Source: Microvirga ossetica (GTDB lineage Bacteria; Pseudomonadota; Alphaproteobacteria; Rhizobiales; Beijerinckiaceae). Taken from it: 64,000 nucleotides of DNA. The stretch spans positions 1,883,501-1,947,500 of the forward strand of contig NZ_CP016616.1 in assembly GCF_002741015.1 (NCBI RefSeq), given 5' to 3'. Shown here in pieces: positions 1-8,717 of this stretch (position 1 is its first letter; every line of letters starts with the position of its first letter). A program made the translations under genes and the position numbers. Under the pieces are notes generated by a model. The model was not told where the DNA came from, did no database searches, and was given only the letters and a program-made list of their open reading frames with translations.

Positions 1-1
1 C

Positions 2-757
2 GACCCGGCGACACTCAGCCAAGGCCGGGTGGCAGCCGACATCCATATGCGGGGGGATGCGACGCTGGCGCTTCAGGCCCTCGCCGCAGCCGTTCCCGAA
101 CGCGCCGCCGACTGGCGCAGTGAGGCGCTGGCAGCGCGGCTGCGCGAGACGCCGGTATTTCCGGCGGCCGAACCGAGCAGCGCTGACGGCGTTCACGATC
201 CTCGTGCGGCAGTGCTGGCTCTGGATCGGGCAATCCCTAAGGACTGGCATCTGGTGAACACGTCGGGCCACGTATCGTCCTTCACGGCCCAGATGCGCGG
301 TCGGCCACACGACCGCTTCCTGACCATCCGCGAGTTCGGCGCGATCGGCAATGGCACCTCATTCGCTATGGGAGTGGCAGCCGCTCGTCCTGGGCAGCCG
401 GTGGTGCTGCTGGATGGGGACGGCAGCCTGATGATGCATGTGCAGGAGCTGGAAACGATGCAGCGCTGCGGACTGCGGGTGCTGGTCGTAGTCTTGAATG
501 ACGGTGCTTACGGGTCGGAGATCCATAAATTGCGAGCAAGAGGCGTAACCGACAGCGGTGCCGTTTTCGGCCGCCCTGACCTAGTGGCAGTGGCACAAGG
601 TTTCGGGCTGATGGCCGGACGGCTCGACGATCTGATCCAACTGCCAGCTTTCGTGGAGCGTTTCGCGACAGGCGACGGTCCCGCGCTGCTGGATGTTCCG
701 ATCAACGACCGTGTCATGGCCACCCAGATGGCCAGTCGCGCTGGAGCGTCACACTAG
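2..757 (+). CDS. Thiamine-diphosphate-dependent enzyme, C-terminal part (partial, cut by window edge)
   Basis: The frame is open from base 2 to the TAG at 755-757, giving 251 residues of a longer protein whose start lies outside the window. The first residues (DPATLSQGRVAADI) look like the end of the central domain of acetolactate-synthase-like enzymes. The rest is the C-terminal ThDP-binding domain: GDGS, about 24 residues, then LNDGAYG is the classic GDG-N motif that binds the Mg2+-diphosphate. Family members decarboxylate 2-oxo acids or ligate aldehydes; the substrate here cannot be read from this half, so acetolactate synthase, glyoxylate carboligase or oxalyl-CoA decarboxylase-like activity all remain possible. 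It converges on ybgC with about 220 bp between them in which I see no gene. Confidence 0.8.
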   Translation, partial: DPATLSQGRVAADIHMRGDATLALQALAAAVPERAADWRSEALAARLRETPVFPAAEPSSADGVHDPRAAVLALDRAIPKDWHLVNTSGHVSSFTAQMRGRPHDRFLTIREFGAIGNGTSFAMGVAAARPGQPVVLLDGDGSLMMHVQELETMQRCGLRVLVVVLNDGAYGSEIHKLRARGVTDSGAVFGRPDLVAVAQGFGLMAGRLDDLIQLPAFVERFATGDGPALLDVPINDRVMATQMASRAGASH

Positions 758-981
758 AGATCATCGGAGTGACTCGAGCCCGGCTATTCAGCGCAGACGT
801 GCATCGGTCGGCTCTTCACCCGATTCCGGATGTCCGTGGTAGTTTGGCTGATGGGACTCGAGTTTCAGAAGGCCGGTAAAGCTCCGTTGCAGGGCAATCG
901 AGGAGCCGCTCTGTCGTCTCGGTTCAAGCGCCGCCGCTTTCCGGTCGAGCGCACGCCCGTGCTCGACAAGGCATCGTGGTC

Positions 982-1438
982 CTAAGGTGCAGCCGCCGTC
1001 AGCGCCGCGCGCAGCTCGTCCGGAATCCGCACGGCCCGCCCGCCCCTGACAGCGGCGACCATGACATCGGCAGCGACCAGCACCTCGTCGCCGCGCCGGA
1101 CCTCCTGGGCGAGCGTCATCGATGCGCCGCGCATCTCCTTCGGCCGGGTGACGATGGCGAGCACGTCGTCCATGACGGCTCCGCCGCGGAAGTCGATCAT
1201 CATCTTGCGGACCACGAAGGCGAGGCCGTCCATCTCCGCGTGAAGGTCCGACTGCGCCACCTCGACCGCCCGCAGCAGCTCCGTGCGACCGCGCTCCATG
1301 AAGCGCAGATAGCTGGCGTGATAGACGCGGGCCGAAAAATCCGTGTCCTCGTAATAGACGCGGATGGGCAGGACATGAGCGCCGTCCTGCATGAAGCCGG
1401 AAAGATGAGAGCCGATCATCCCGCCCTGATCGCGCCTC

Positions 1439-1446
<8 letters not shown>
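982..1446 (-). CDS. ybgC: Tol-Pal system-associated acyl-CoA thioesterase YbgC
   Basis: A 154-residue hotdog-fold thioesterase. The N-terminal [20 protein letters not shown] stretch is the family signature, with the catalytic Asp in YEDTD and the downstream ERGRTE. YbgC hydrolyses short acyl-CoA or acyl-ACP thioesters at the inner face of the membrane and is usually co-transcribed with tolQRAB-pal. I chose the ATG at 1446 because it overlaps the ruvB stop by 8 nt (ATGAGTGA), implying coupling; an in-frame ATG at 1419 is the alternative. It is the last gene of the leftward yebC-ruvCAB run. The expected tolQ does not follow: the next gene is the convergent ThDP enzyme. Confidence 0.88.
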
Positions 1447-2485
<1,039 letters not shown>

Positions 2486-2593
2486 AGAGGCTTACCTTCC
2501 AGGGGCTTCATATAAGCGATGAGGCTCTAATACGCCATTCTTAACAAGATCAAAACAGGAACGCACCCACGCGGTGGACCATGAACTCCTCTT

Positions 2594-2687
2594 GTCATTC
2601 CCGGCGAGCGAAGCGAGGGAAGGGAATCCAGAGCGACAGCGTGTGTCCGTGAATCCCCTCCCCGGCCCTGCGGCCGCCGGGGATGAC
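2594..2687. repeat. REP-like palindromic element (GTCAT...ATGAC family)
   Basis: About 94 bp whose ends are inverted (GTCATTCCCGGCG at the left, CGCCGGGGATGAC at the right). It fills the ruvA-ruvB gap. Similar ends recur at 5743-5835, 7520-7618 and, as a half copy, 3510-3542. Confidence 0.7.
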
Positions 2688-2693
2688 AGAGGG

Positions 2694-3311
2694 TTATCTC
2701 GCAAGCTCCCTCAAACCCAGCCGGATCAGCGTCTTCGCCTCGGCCTCCTCGCCGGCCTGCTTGATCGCGGCGGCAACAGCTGCCGAGGCCTGGACCTGGG
2801 GGTAGCCGAGATTGACCAGGGCCGAGATGGCGTCAGTCACGGGCGCCGGCGCGCTCCTGTCCTCGACCGCGCCGGTGAGGCGGATGAGGGCCGGGTCGAC
2901 GGAGGCGAAGGCGGGCGCCTTGTCCTTGAGTTCCGACACGATGCGCTGAGCGAGCTTAGGGCCAACGCCGGGACCGCGGGCGACGGAGGCCTTATCGCTG
3001 GTAGCGATGGCGGTCGCGAGGTTGCCGGGATCGAGCACGGAGAGGATGCCGAGCGCCACCTTGGAGCCCACGCCCTGGACCGACTGGAGCAGCCGGAACC
3101 ACTCGCGCTCCGAATCCGACCGGAAGCCGAACAGGCGGATCATGTCCTCGCGCACATGGGTCTCGATGGACAAAACCGCCGCCTCGCCGGTGGGCGGCAG
3201 GTTCTGGAGGGTGCGGGAGGAGCAATGGACCACGTAGCCGACCCCGTGCACGTCGAGGATCACGAAATCCTCGCCGTAGGAATCGACCACGCCTTTGAGT
3301 TTGCCGATCAC
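2694..3311 (-). CDS. ruvA: Holliday junction DNA helicase subunit RuvA
   Basis: 205 residues. It starts [20 protein letters not shown], the OB-fold N-terminus typical of RuvA, continues with the two helix-hairpin-helix blocks ([16 protein letters not shown] and [16 protein letters not shown]) that bind the junction, and ends with domain III ([20 protein letters not shown]) that contacts RuvB. It forms tetramers on four-way junctions. Separated from ruvC upstream by 253 bp filled with repeats, and from ruvB downstream by a different repeat. Confidence 0.97.
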   Translation of the reverse strand: MIGKLKGVVDSYGEDFVILDVHGVGYVVHCSSRTLQNLPPTGEAAVLSIETHVREDMIRLFGFRSDSEREWFRLLQSVQGVGSKVALGILSVLDPGNLATAIATSDKASVARGPGVGPKLAQRIVSELKDKAPAFASVDPALIRLTGAVEDRSAPAPVTDAISALVNLGYPQVQASAAVAAAIKQAGEEAEAKTLIRLGLRELAR

Positions 3312-3329
3312 GTTCTTTGTCGCTCCTGC

Positions 3330-3489
3330 TTCCCTCCCCCTTGCGGGGAGGGATTGAGGGTGGGGGTCGTAAAGTCGGGATGCTGCGCCTCATCATGGAA
3401 GCATGAGGTCAATACAGCGCCGTTCTTACCTGACCGCTCACCCAGTCGAACCACCCCCACCCCTACCCCTCCCCGCAAGGGGGAGGGAA
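3330..3489. repeat. Long interspersed palindromic repeat, subfamily 1 (copy A)
   Basis: About 160 bp with inverted arms: CCCTCCCCCTTGCGGGGAGG at the left and the reverse complement (CCTCCCCGCAAGGGGGAGGG) at the right, with a middle containing a CAGTCGAACCACCCCCACCC stretch. Two further copies of this subfamily occur at 14221-14375 and 58874-59029. Copy A sits in the ruvC-ruvA gap. Confidence 0.85.
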
Positions 3490-3509
3490 GAGGCGCCCGA
3501 TTGGTCTCG

Positions 3510-3542
3510 CGATCCCGGATCGGCTCACGCCGTCTGGGATGA
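3510..3542. repeat. Half copy of the GTCAT/ATGAC REP-like element
   Basis: CGATCCCGGATCGGCTCACG followed by CCGTCTGGGATGAC closely matches the right half of the element at 7520-7618 (CGATCCCGGATCGCCTGACG...GGGATGAC). It lies immediately downstream of ruvC, next to a different repeat. Confidence 0.6.
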
Positions 3543-3564
3543 CGCTTTGCTCTTCTGTAACAAA

Positions 3565-4068
3565 TTAATAGCTCGCCGCCAAAGCGCGGGCCTTGCGGTG
3601 GTGAGCGTGGGCGATGGCGATGGCGAGGGCGTCGGCCGCGTCGGCTTTCTTGAAGTCAGCCTTGGGCAGCAGGATCTTCACCATGGCCTGCACCTGATCC
3701 TTGTCGGCATGTCCCACGCCGACCACGGTCTTCTTGACCTGGTTGGCGCCGTATTCCGCCACCGGCAGCCCATGGAGCGCAGGCACCAGCAGGGACATGG
3801 CGCGGGCCTGGCCGAGCTTGAGGGTCGCCTGGGCGTCCTTGTTGACGAAGGTTTCCTCGACCGACACCTCGTCGGGCGTCCAGGTCCGGATCACCTCCGT
3901 CAGCCGGTCGTGAAGCTGCTTGAGGCGCAAGGCCAGTGCGAGGTCCCCGTCCGAGGTCACGACCCCGCAGGCGACGAAGGACAGCTTCGTCCCCTCGACG
4001 GTGATGACGCCCCAGCCCGTGTTGCGCAGGCCGGGATCGAGGCCGAGGATGCGGACGCGTTCGCTCAC
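3565..4068 (-). CDS. ruvC: Crossover junction endodeoxyribonuclease RuvC
   Basis: 167 residues. RNase H-fold nuclease that resolves Holliday junctions as a dimer. The catalytic acidic residues appear as D11 ([13 protein letters not shown]), E71 ([10 protein letters not shown]), and D143/D146 ([11 protein letters not shown]). The start is a GTG directly abutting the yebC stop codon, with no spacer, so translation is probably coupled to yebC. The gene order yebC-ruvC-ruvA-ruvB is the usual one in Alphaproteobacteria. Confidence 0.97.
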   Translation of the reverse strand: MSERVRILGLDPGLRNTGWGVITVEGTKLSFVACGVVTSDGDLALALRLKQLHDRLTEVIRTWTPDEVSVEETFVNKDAQATLKLGQARAMSLLVPALHGLPVAEYGANQVKKTVVGVGHADKDQVQAMVKILLPKADFKKADAADALAIAIAHAHHRKARALAASY

Positions 4069-4815
4069 TCAGCCTGCCATCTTCTGCATGAGGGCATCGG
4101 AAAGCTCGAAATTGCCGTAGACGCTCTGGACGTCGTCGTGCTCCTCGAGGGACTCCATGAGCTTCATGAGCTTCTCGCCGGTCTCGTCGTCGACGGCGAC
4201 GGGGGTCTGGGGCTTCCACACGAGCTTGGAGGCCTTAGGCTCGCCGAACTTGTCCTCGAGCGCCTTGGTCACCTCGTTGAGATTGCCCTGGTCGCAATAG
4301 ATCTCGTGGCCGTTTTCGGAGGAGACGACGTCGTCCGCGCCGGCATCGATGGCGGCCTCCAGCATGGCGTCGGCATCGGCGACTTCCGGTCCGAACTCGA
4401 CGTAGCCGACCCGGTCGAACATGAAGGAGACGGCGCCGGTCTCGGCGAGGTTGCCGCCGCTCTTGGTGAAGTAGGAGCGGATGTCGGAGGCCGTGCGGTT
4501 GCGGTTGTCGGTCATCGCCTCGACGATGATGGCCGCGCCTCCGGGCCCGTAGCCCTCGTAGCGGATCTCGTCGTAATTCTCCGCATCGCCGCCGGTCGCC
4601 TTGTTGATGGCGCGCTGGATGTTGTCCTTGGGCATGTTCTCGGCGCGGGCGGCGAGGATCGCGGCGCGCAGGCGCGGGTTCATGTTGGGATCGGGCATGC
4701 CCATCTTGGCCGCGACGGTGATTTCGCGGGCGAGCTTGGAGAACACCTTGGAGCGCACCGCGTCCACCTTGCCCTTGCGGTGCATGATATTCTTGAACTG
4801 TGAATGCCCGGCCAT
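4069..4815 (-). CDS. yebC: YebC/PmpR family translation/transcription factor
   Basis: 248 residues, full length. Begins [19 protein letters not shown], the near-invariant start of YebC/TACO1 proteins, with the later block [14 protein letters not shown] that is also diagnostic. The family was first described as DNA-binding regulators upstream of ruvC and more recently as a ribosome-associated factor helping translation of proline-rich stretches. It heads the ruvCAB-ybgC run. About 140 bp upstream to the ExoD-like gene holds nothing I recognise beyond a likely promoter region. Confidence 0.95.
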   Translation of the reverse strand: MAGHSQFKNIMHRKGKVDAVRSKVFSKLAREITVAAKMGMPDPNMNPRLRAAILAARAENMPKDNIQRAINKATGGDAENYDEIRYEGYGPGGAAIIVEAMTDNRNRTASDIRSYFTKSGGNLAETGAVSFMFDRVGYVEFGPEVADADAMLEAAIDAGADDVVSSENGHEIYCDQGNLNEVTKALEDKFGEPKASKLVWKPQTPVAVDDETGEKLMKLMESLEEHDDVQSVYGNFELSDALMQKMAG

Positions 4816-4958
4816 CGGGGCCTCCGGAATATTCGGCCGAGGGCGGCTTGTGGTTCAAGCGCCCGTCAGGCCGGAGAAGTTGACGATGGCAGGCTTATAG
4901 GACGGCGGAGGGCTTCAGGCAAAGCCCCCCGCATCCGATCCGGAAAATACCGATGCCC

Positions 4959-5651
4959 TTAGAACCCAAGCCAGGACGGCAGGTTGTGGATGGTCGCCAG
5001 GATCAGGTGGTAGGAGGCGCCGAGCACCGTGGCCGTGTAGGCAAGGCCGGCAAGGCCGATGAGATAGCCGACGATCAGCAGATAGCCGTCCTCCTCCATC
5101 ACGGCGATGGAGGCGATGACCAGCGCGATGGACGGCGGGAAGTTGGTGCCCGGGAACGGGATCAGCACCGACACGGCGACCAGGAAGGCAAAGAACCCGA
5201 CCACCCGGTCCCCGAACGGGCCGAAGAGCTGGAGCAGCCGCGGCTTGCAATAGCTCTCGAGCTTCTGGAGCTTAGGCTCGGCGATGTCGATGAGCCGCTT
5301 GAACTTCGCGATCGAGACGGTGCGCCGCAGAATGAAGCCCGGCAGCCAGGGCCGGGTGTGGCCCAGCATCATCTGGATGCCGAAGATCAGGACCGGCGTG
5401 CCGACGATGCCGGCGATTCCGGGCGGGGCCGGCACGCAATTGGGCAGGGAAAACAGGATCAGCACGAAGCCGAAGGCGCGCTCGCCGAAGGCCTCGATGA
5501 TCTCCCGAATCGAGATCGTCTCACCCTTGGCCTCGTCGATCACGGCGCGCAGCACCGCGGAAGCGCTCTGGTGCGCATGCGCCCGGTGGAACTCGCTCTC
5601 CGCGCGATAGATGCTCTTCCTCGCGCCCTTCGACTCTGTATCCACGTCCAC
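4959..5651 (-). CDS. ExoD-like exopolysaccharide synthesis membrane protein
   Basis: 230 residues with several hydrophobic segments (FGFVLILFSLPNCVPAPPGI, VVGFFAFLVAVSVLIPFPGT, IALVIASIAVMEEDGYLLIV, and a C-terminal pair) and the LPNCVPAPPGI/PFPGTNFPP motifs of the ExoD family (COG3932). ExoD of Sinorhizobium affects exopolysaccharide production and alkaline tolerance; the biochemical role is unknown. An open frame extends upstream to 5798, but that part lies in a palindromic repeat. I chose the GTG at 5651, which has GGAGGAAG a few bases upstream. It is separated from the ruv operon and probably has its own promoter. Confidence 0.75.
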   Translation of the reverse strand: MDVDTESKGARKSIYRAESEFHRAHAHQSASAVLRAVIDEAKGETISIREIIEAFGERAFGFVLILFSLPNCVPAPPGIAGIVGTPVLIFGIQMMLGHTRPWLPGFILRRTVSIAKFKRLIDIAEPKLQKLESYCKPRLLQLFGPFGDRVVGFFAFLVAVSVLIPFPGTNFPPSIALVIASIAVMEEDGYLLIVGYLIGLAGLAYTATVLGASYHLILATIHNLPSWLGF

Positions 5652-5742
5652 CGGCTTCCTCCGTGACGGGAGAGATGGGAACGGCAACGCTCCGCGCCAA
5701 GGGAGCGTCCGCTGTCGAGCATTTCCCTTCCATACATCCCAC

Positions 5743-5835
5743 ACGTCATCACCGGCCTCGTGCCGGTGATCCCGATTAAGAAAAGCGCGGCGCTTCACCG
5801 GATCGGGATGGCCGGGACAAGCCCGGCCATGACGT
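5743..5835. repeat. REP-like palindromic element (GTCAT...ATGAC family)
   Basis: Ends ACGTCAT and ATGACGT are exact inverted complements. Two internal hairpins occur (CACCGGCCTCGTGCCGGTG and GGCCGGGACAAGCCCGGCC). It lies between ymdB and the ExoD-like gene, both leftward, and explains a spurious upstream extension of the latter's reading frame. Confidence 0.75.
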
Positions 5836-5846
5836 GAGAAATGGCC

Positions 5847-6668
5847 TCAGTCCCAGAAGCGGGGCCAGGTCTCTTCCAGGTTCGGCCCGAGGCGGAGAGC
5901 CGCCACGCGCTTGGCCAATCCCGTGCGGTCGTCGGTCTCCACCGCGATGCCGGAAAGCGTGCCCTCGCCGAGGGCCGGCTCCATGCGCGGGCCGGGAGTT
6001 TTCTGAAGGAAGCGGCGGATCGATTCCTCCTTCTGCATGCCGAGCACGGAATCGTAGTCGCCGCACATGCCCGCGTCGGTCATGTAGGCCGTGCCGCCGG
6101 GCAGGACCCGGTGATCGGCGGTCGGCACATGGGTGTGGGTGCCGACGATCAGGCTCGCCCGCCCGTCGAAGTAATGGCCCATGGCCTCCTTCTCGCTCGT
6201 CGCCTCGGCATGGACGTCGACGATCACCGCATCGGCCACCTGGCCCATGGGACAGGTCTCGAGCTCCCGGTCGACAGCGGCAAAGGGATCGTCGAGCGGG
6301 TCCATGTAGAGGCGGCCCATGACGTTGACCACGAGAACCCGGTGGCCCGAGCGCGTGTCGACGAGGTTTGCGCCGCGCCCGGGCGTTCCAGGCGGATAGT
6401 TCACCGGGCGCAGCAGCCGCGGCTGGCGTTCGATGAAGACGAGGGTCTCGCGCAGGTCCCAGGAATGGTTGCCGAGCGTGATGGCATCGGCGCCGGCGGC
6501 CAGGATCTCGTCGCAGATCGCCTCGTTGATGCCGAAGCCGCCGGCGGAGTTCTCGCCGTTGATGACGACGCAGTCGAGCTGCCAGCGGTCGCGAAGGCCG
6601 GGCAGGCGCTCGATCACCGCGTTGCGGCCGGGCCGCCCGACGATGTCGCCGAGGAAAAGAAGACGCAT
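5847..6668 (-). CDS. ymdB: YmdB-like metallophosphoesterase (TIGR00282 family)
   Basis: 273 residues. The metal-binding motifs of calcineurin-like phosphoesterases are present in order: GDIVGRPGR (near residue 7), NGENSAGG (about 38), TLGNHSWD (about 65), and a late GTHTHVPT. Bacillus YmdB hydrolyses 2',3'-cyclic nucleotides and affects biofilm and colony formation; in Alphaproteobacteria the gene is commonly found beside the 5-formyl-THF cyclo-ligase gene as here (10 bp downstream of it). The two are very likely one transcript. Confidence 0.9.
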   Translation of the reverse strand: MRLLFLGDIVGRPGRNAVIERLPGLRDRWQLDCVVINGENSAGGFGINEAICDEILAAGADAITLGNHSWDLRETLVFIERQPRLLRPVNYPPGTPGRGANLVDTRSGHRVLVVNVMGRLYMDPLDDPFAAVDRELETCPMGQVADAVIVDVHAEATSEKEAMGHYFDGRASLIVGTHTHVPTADHRVLPGGTAYMTDAGMCGDYDSVLGMQKEESIRRFLQKTPGPRMEPALGEGTLSGIAVETDDRTGLAKRVAALRLGPNLEETWPRFWD

Positions 6669-6677
6669 GATAAGTCC

Positions 6678-7265
6678 CTATGCGGATTTCGTCCGAATGA
6701 GCTCGGCTTCCGTGACGATGATGTCGAGGAGCCGGTCATGGGGCTCGATCGGAACCTCGTCGATCTCCTGAACCGCATAAGCGAGCCCGACCGTCAAGAC
6801 CGGATGCTGCGTTTCCAGACCCGCGATGGCCCGGTCGAAATGACCCTTGCCGTAGCCGATGCGCCCTCCCCTGCGGTCGAAGGCGACGAGGGGAACGATC
6901 AGCGCCTTGGGGAAAACTTCCGGCGCATCCGGGCCGGGCTCGCGCACGCCGAAGCCGCCCTTGATCAGCACGTCGCCGGGCTGCCAGAGGCGCCAGCTCA
7001 AGTGGGGATGGAGGATCTGGGAGAGGGAGACATCCTGCCCTCGCTCAAGAAGCGCTTCCATGAGCGGGCGCGGATCGACCTCGCTGCGGATCGGCCAATA
7101 GGCGCCGACGGGGGTGATGCCGTTCAGGTCTTGAAGGTCGAGAGCACGCTCGAGAATTCGGCCGGCGGCCTCGTCGCGGAAGCCTTCGTCGAGCGCATCG
7201 CGGCGCGCGAGCATCCCGTTGCGCAGGCGCTCTTTCAATGCTGCGGGAGGGGGAGAAGAGGTCAT
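6678..7265 (-). CDS. ygfA: 5-formyltetrahydrofolate cyclo-ligase
   Basis: 195 residues. ATP-dependent conversion of 5-formyl-THF to 5,10-methenyl-THF, the only route for recycling folinic acid. Sequence marks: YWPIRSEVDPRPLM near the substrate site and the C-terminal nucleotide-binding block DRRGGRIGYGKGHFDRAIAG. In many bacteria this gene is preceded by 6S RNA and zapA, and both are found immediately upstream here. The ATG is 7 nt after the predicted 3' end of the 6S RNA, so it is likely expressed by read-through from that RNA. Confidence 0.93.
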   Translation of the reverse strand: MTSSPPPAALKERLRNGMLARRDALDEGFRDEAAGRILERALDLQDLNGITPVGAYWPIRSEVDPRPLMEALLERGQDVSLSQILHPHLSWRLWQPGDVLIKGGFGVREPGPDAPEVFPKALIVPLVAFDRRGGRIGYGKGHFDRAIAGLETQHPVLTVGLAYAVQEIDEVPIEPHDRLLDIIVTEAELIRTKSA

Positions 7266-7271
7266 GAAAGG

Positions 7272-7430
7272 TGCGGAGCCACAGAAACCGTCGGAGAAGC
7301 GATCCCGGGAACCTACAAAGTAGGTGGGCGCCGTATGTCCCGGTCCAGGGACCGGGTCAGGGACAGCTCCCTTCAGGATCGATAAGGCCCCGGGGAATAT
7401 GAACTCCTAACGCGCCCCGCAGCCCCGCCC
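7272..7430 (-). ncRNA. ssrS: 6S RNA (candidate)
   Basis: The 368 bp between zapA and ygfA is the standard location of 6S RNA. On the minus strand, GCGGGGCTGC (7428-7419) pairs with GTGGCTCCGC (7282-7273) to close a long hairpin. GGAG/CTCC and GTT/GAC extend it, a large internal bubble follows, and the apical part contains CCCGGTCCCTGGACCGGG and the hairpin ACCTACTTTGTAGGT. That closed-stem, open-bubble, apical-stem layout mimics open promoter DNA and sequesters sigma70 RNA polymerase. A TACATA box at 7440-7435 may be its -10. Ends are approximate; identification rests on position and fold, not on a covariance search. Confidence 0.65.
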
Positions 7431-7519
7431 AATCTATGTAGGGATCGGGACGCCTGGGGGGAAGGGGAAAGTTCGGGCGAGAGCCAGTCTTTTTCGGAGG
7501 GCTGATGAGGCAAGAGCCT

Positions 7520-7618
7520 GTCATCCCGGGGCTGCACAGCAGAACCCGGGATCGTCGAACAAGAATAGTGCCTTATCCTGCTCACGATCCCGGATCGCCT
7601 GACGGCGTCCGGGATGAC
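7520..7618. repeat. REP-like palindromic element (GTCAT...ATGAC family)
   Basis: Left end GTCATCCCGG, right end CCGGGATGAC, exact inverted complements, with CCCGGGATCGTCG internally. It lies just downstream of zapA, before the 6S RNA. Confidence 0.75.
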
Positions 7619-7633
7619 GGCAAGGCATGATAG

Positions 7634-8002
7634 CTATCCCTGCCCCGCCGCGTTGAGGCTGCGCGCGAGGCCCTCGATTCGTTCCGCTGCCATCTGGATG
7701 CCCTCGGCAAGCCGCATCTCGATCCGCTCGAGGCGTTCGTCCCTGGCGGCGTTGACGCTGTTGAGTGCCGCCACCTCCGCTTCGAGCGCGGCGATCCGTT
7801 GCTTGGCCTCGTCCAGCTCGTCGGCCTGTGCGATCGCCGCCATCACGTGGAGGCGCAGGTCGCCGATTTCGCCGAAGGTGCCCCGCATTTCCTCGACCCT
7901 GGCATCGTAGGCGGCCGCCAAGCCTTCGAGATGGGCCTCCTCGCCCTCCGCGCAGGCGATCCGGTAGGTGTGGCCGGCAATGGTCACGGTGACCTGGGGC
8001 AT
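7634..8002 (-). CDS. zapA: Cell division protein ZapA
   Basis: 122 residues. Starts MPQVTVTIAGHTYRIACAEG, the small N-terminal domain of ZapA, followed by the HLEGLAAAYDARVEE helix and a long C-terminal coiled coil (roughly residues 60-120). ZapA bundles FtsZ protofilaments at midcell. The start is 2 nt after the stop of the DUF4164 gene, so the two are co-translated. The gene precedes the predicted 6S RNA and ygfA. Confidence 0.9.
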   Translation of the reverse strand: MPQVTVTIAGHTYRIACAEGEEAHLEGLAAAYDARVEEMRGTFGEIGDLRLHVMAAIAQADELDEAKQRIAALEAEVAALNSVNAARDERLERIEMRLAEGIQMAAERIEGLARSLNAAGQG

Positions 8003-8004
8003 CC

Positions 8005-8301
8005 TCAGCCCTCCTCGGTCACGAGCTGGCCGGCCTGGGCAAGCACGGTTTCGACGGCGCCGATGGCCTGCCGGACCCGCCGGGACACATCGTCGGTGGC
8101 GGCCTCGAAGCGGTGCAGGCGGGTCAGGGCCCCATCGAGCTCGACGGCGAGGCGGGCGCGGTCGTCCTGCATCAGCTGGAGCTCGGTCTCCAGGCCGCCG
8201 CGTCGCGTATCGGCATCCAGGCGCCGCGAGATCGAGGCTTCGAGAAGCCCCAAGGCCACTTCCAGCCGCTTCATCGCCTCGTCGAGTGTGGGTGCCGCCA
8301 T
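8005..8301 (-). CDS. DUF4164 coiled-coil protein
   Basis: 98 residues, predicted almost entirely helical with heptad-like spacing (RLEVALGLLEASISRRLD, then the ELQLMQDDRARLAVELDGAL block). DUF4164 proteins are small alphaproteobacterial proteins found next to zapA; a role with ZapA in division is inferred from that linkage only. I chose the ATG at 8301 because it has a perfect AGGAGG 5 nt upstream. Confidence 0.8.
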   Translation of the reverse strand: MAAPTLDEAMKRLEVALGLLEASISRRLDADTRRGGLETELQLMQDDRARLAVELDGALTRLHRFEAATDDVSRRVRQAIGAVETVLAQAGQLVTEEG

Positions 8302-8328
8302 CGTGCCTCCTGGAATCGGGAACGACAC

Positions 8329-8365
8329 TAACGCATCGTGCGGAAAAGTGGACCCGGTTTTCGGT
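8329..8365. repeat. Fragment of the CTAG palindromic repeat (MITE-like)
   Basis: TAACGCATCGTGCGGAAAAG followed by TGGACCCGGTTTTC matches one arm of the repeat seen complete at 31721-31837 and 50643-50757. The other arm is absent. The 416 bp between the DUF4164 start and tkt otherwise hold only repeat copy D and the tkt leader. Confidence 0.6.
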
Positions 8366-8457
8366 CGGGCCGTGCCGGGGCAAGGATACCCCCAAGCGGA
8401 GCCCAGGCAACGGCCCTGCGAGTCTGGCTCATCAATGAATCAGCACGCCGTGAAGCC

Positions 8458-8571
8458 CTCCTCCCCCTTGTGGGGAGGAGTTGGAGGTGGGGGTGTGAGC
8501 GATAGCCTATCAGGCTCCGGCGCCAACACCCCCACCCTTAATCCCTCCCCACAAGGGGGAGGGAGAAGGCG
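8458..8571. repeat. Long interspersed palindromic repeat, subfamily 2 (copy D)
   Basis: About 114 bp: left arm CTCCCCCTTGTGGGGAGGAG, right arm CCTCCCCACAAGGGGGAGGG, with a middle containing GTGAGCGATAGCCTATCAGG. The copy at 35010-35116 is almost identical over its whole length; 53929-54034 is a more diverged copy. Confidence 0.85.
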
Positions 8572-8717
8572 CCTGTGTTTGTAGCGAACCAGCAGTCATT
8601 ATGAGTCCCCTCTTCAGGGAATTCAGCCGCCGGGTGCCTTTGACTCGCCCCGGTCGCGTGTTAAGGAGCCCACGCCTTTTTCCGGACAGACCGCCCCGTT
8701 GCGGGGCCCTCAAGACT

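Noticed and set aside
758..981. Possible gene between the ThDP enzyme and ybgC
   Set aside because: No open frame with a ribosome site or recognisable motif on either strand; treated as plain intergenic sequence.
5652..5798. N-terminal extension of the ExoD-like protein
   Set aside because: The extension enters a palindromic repeat and lacks a ribosome site, while the GTG at 5651 has GGAGGAAG upstream.
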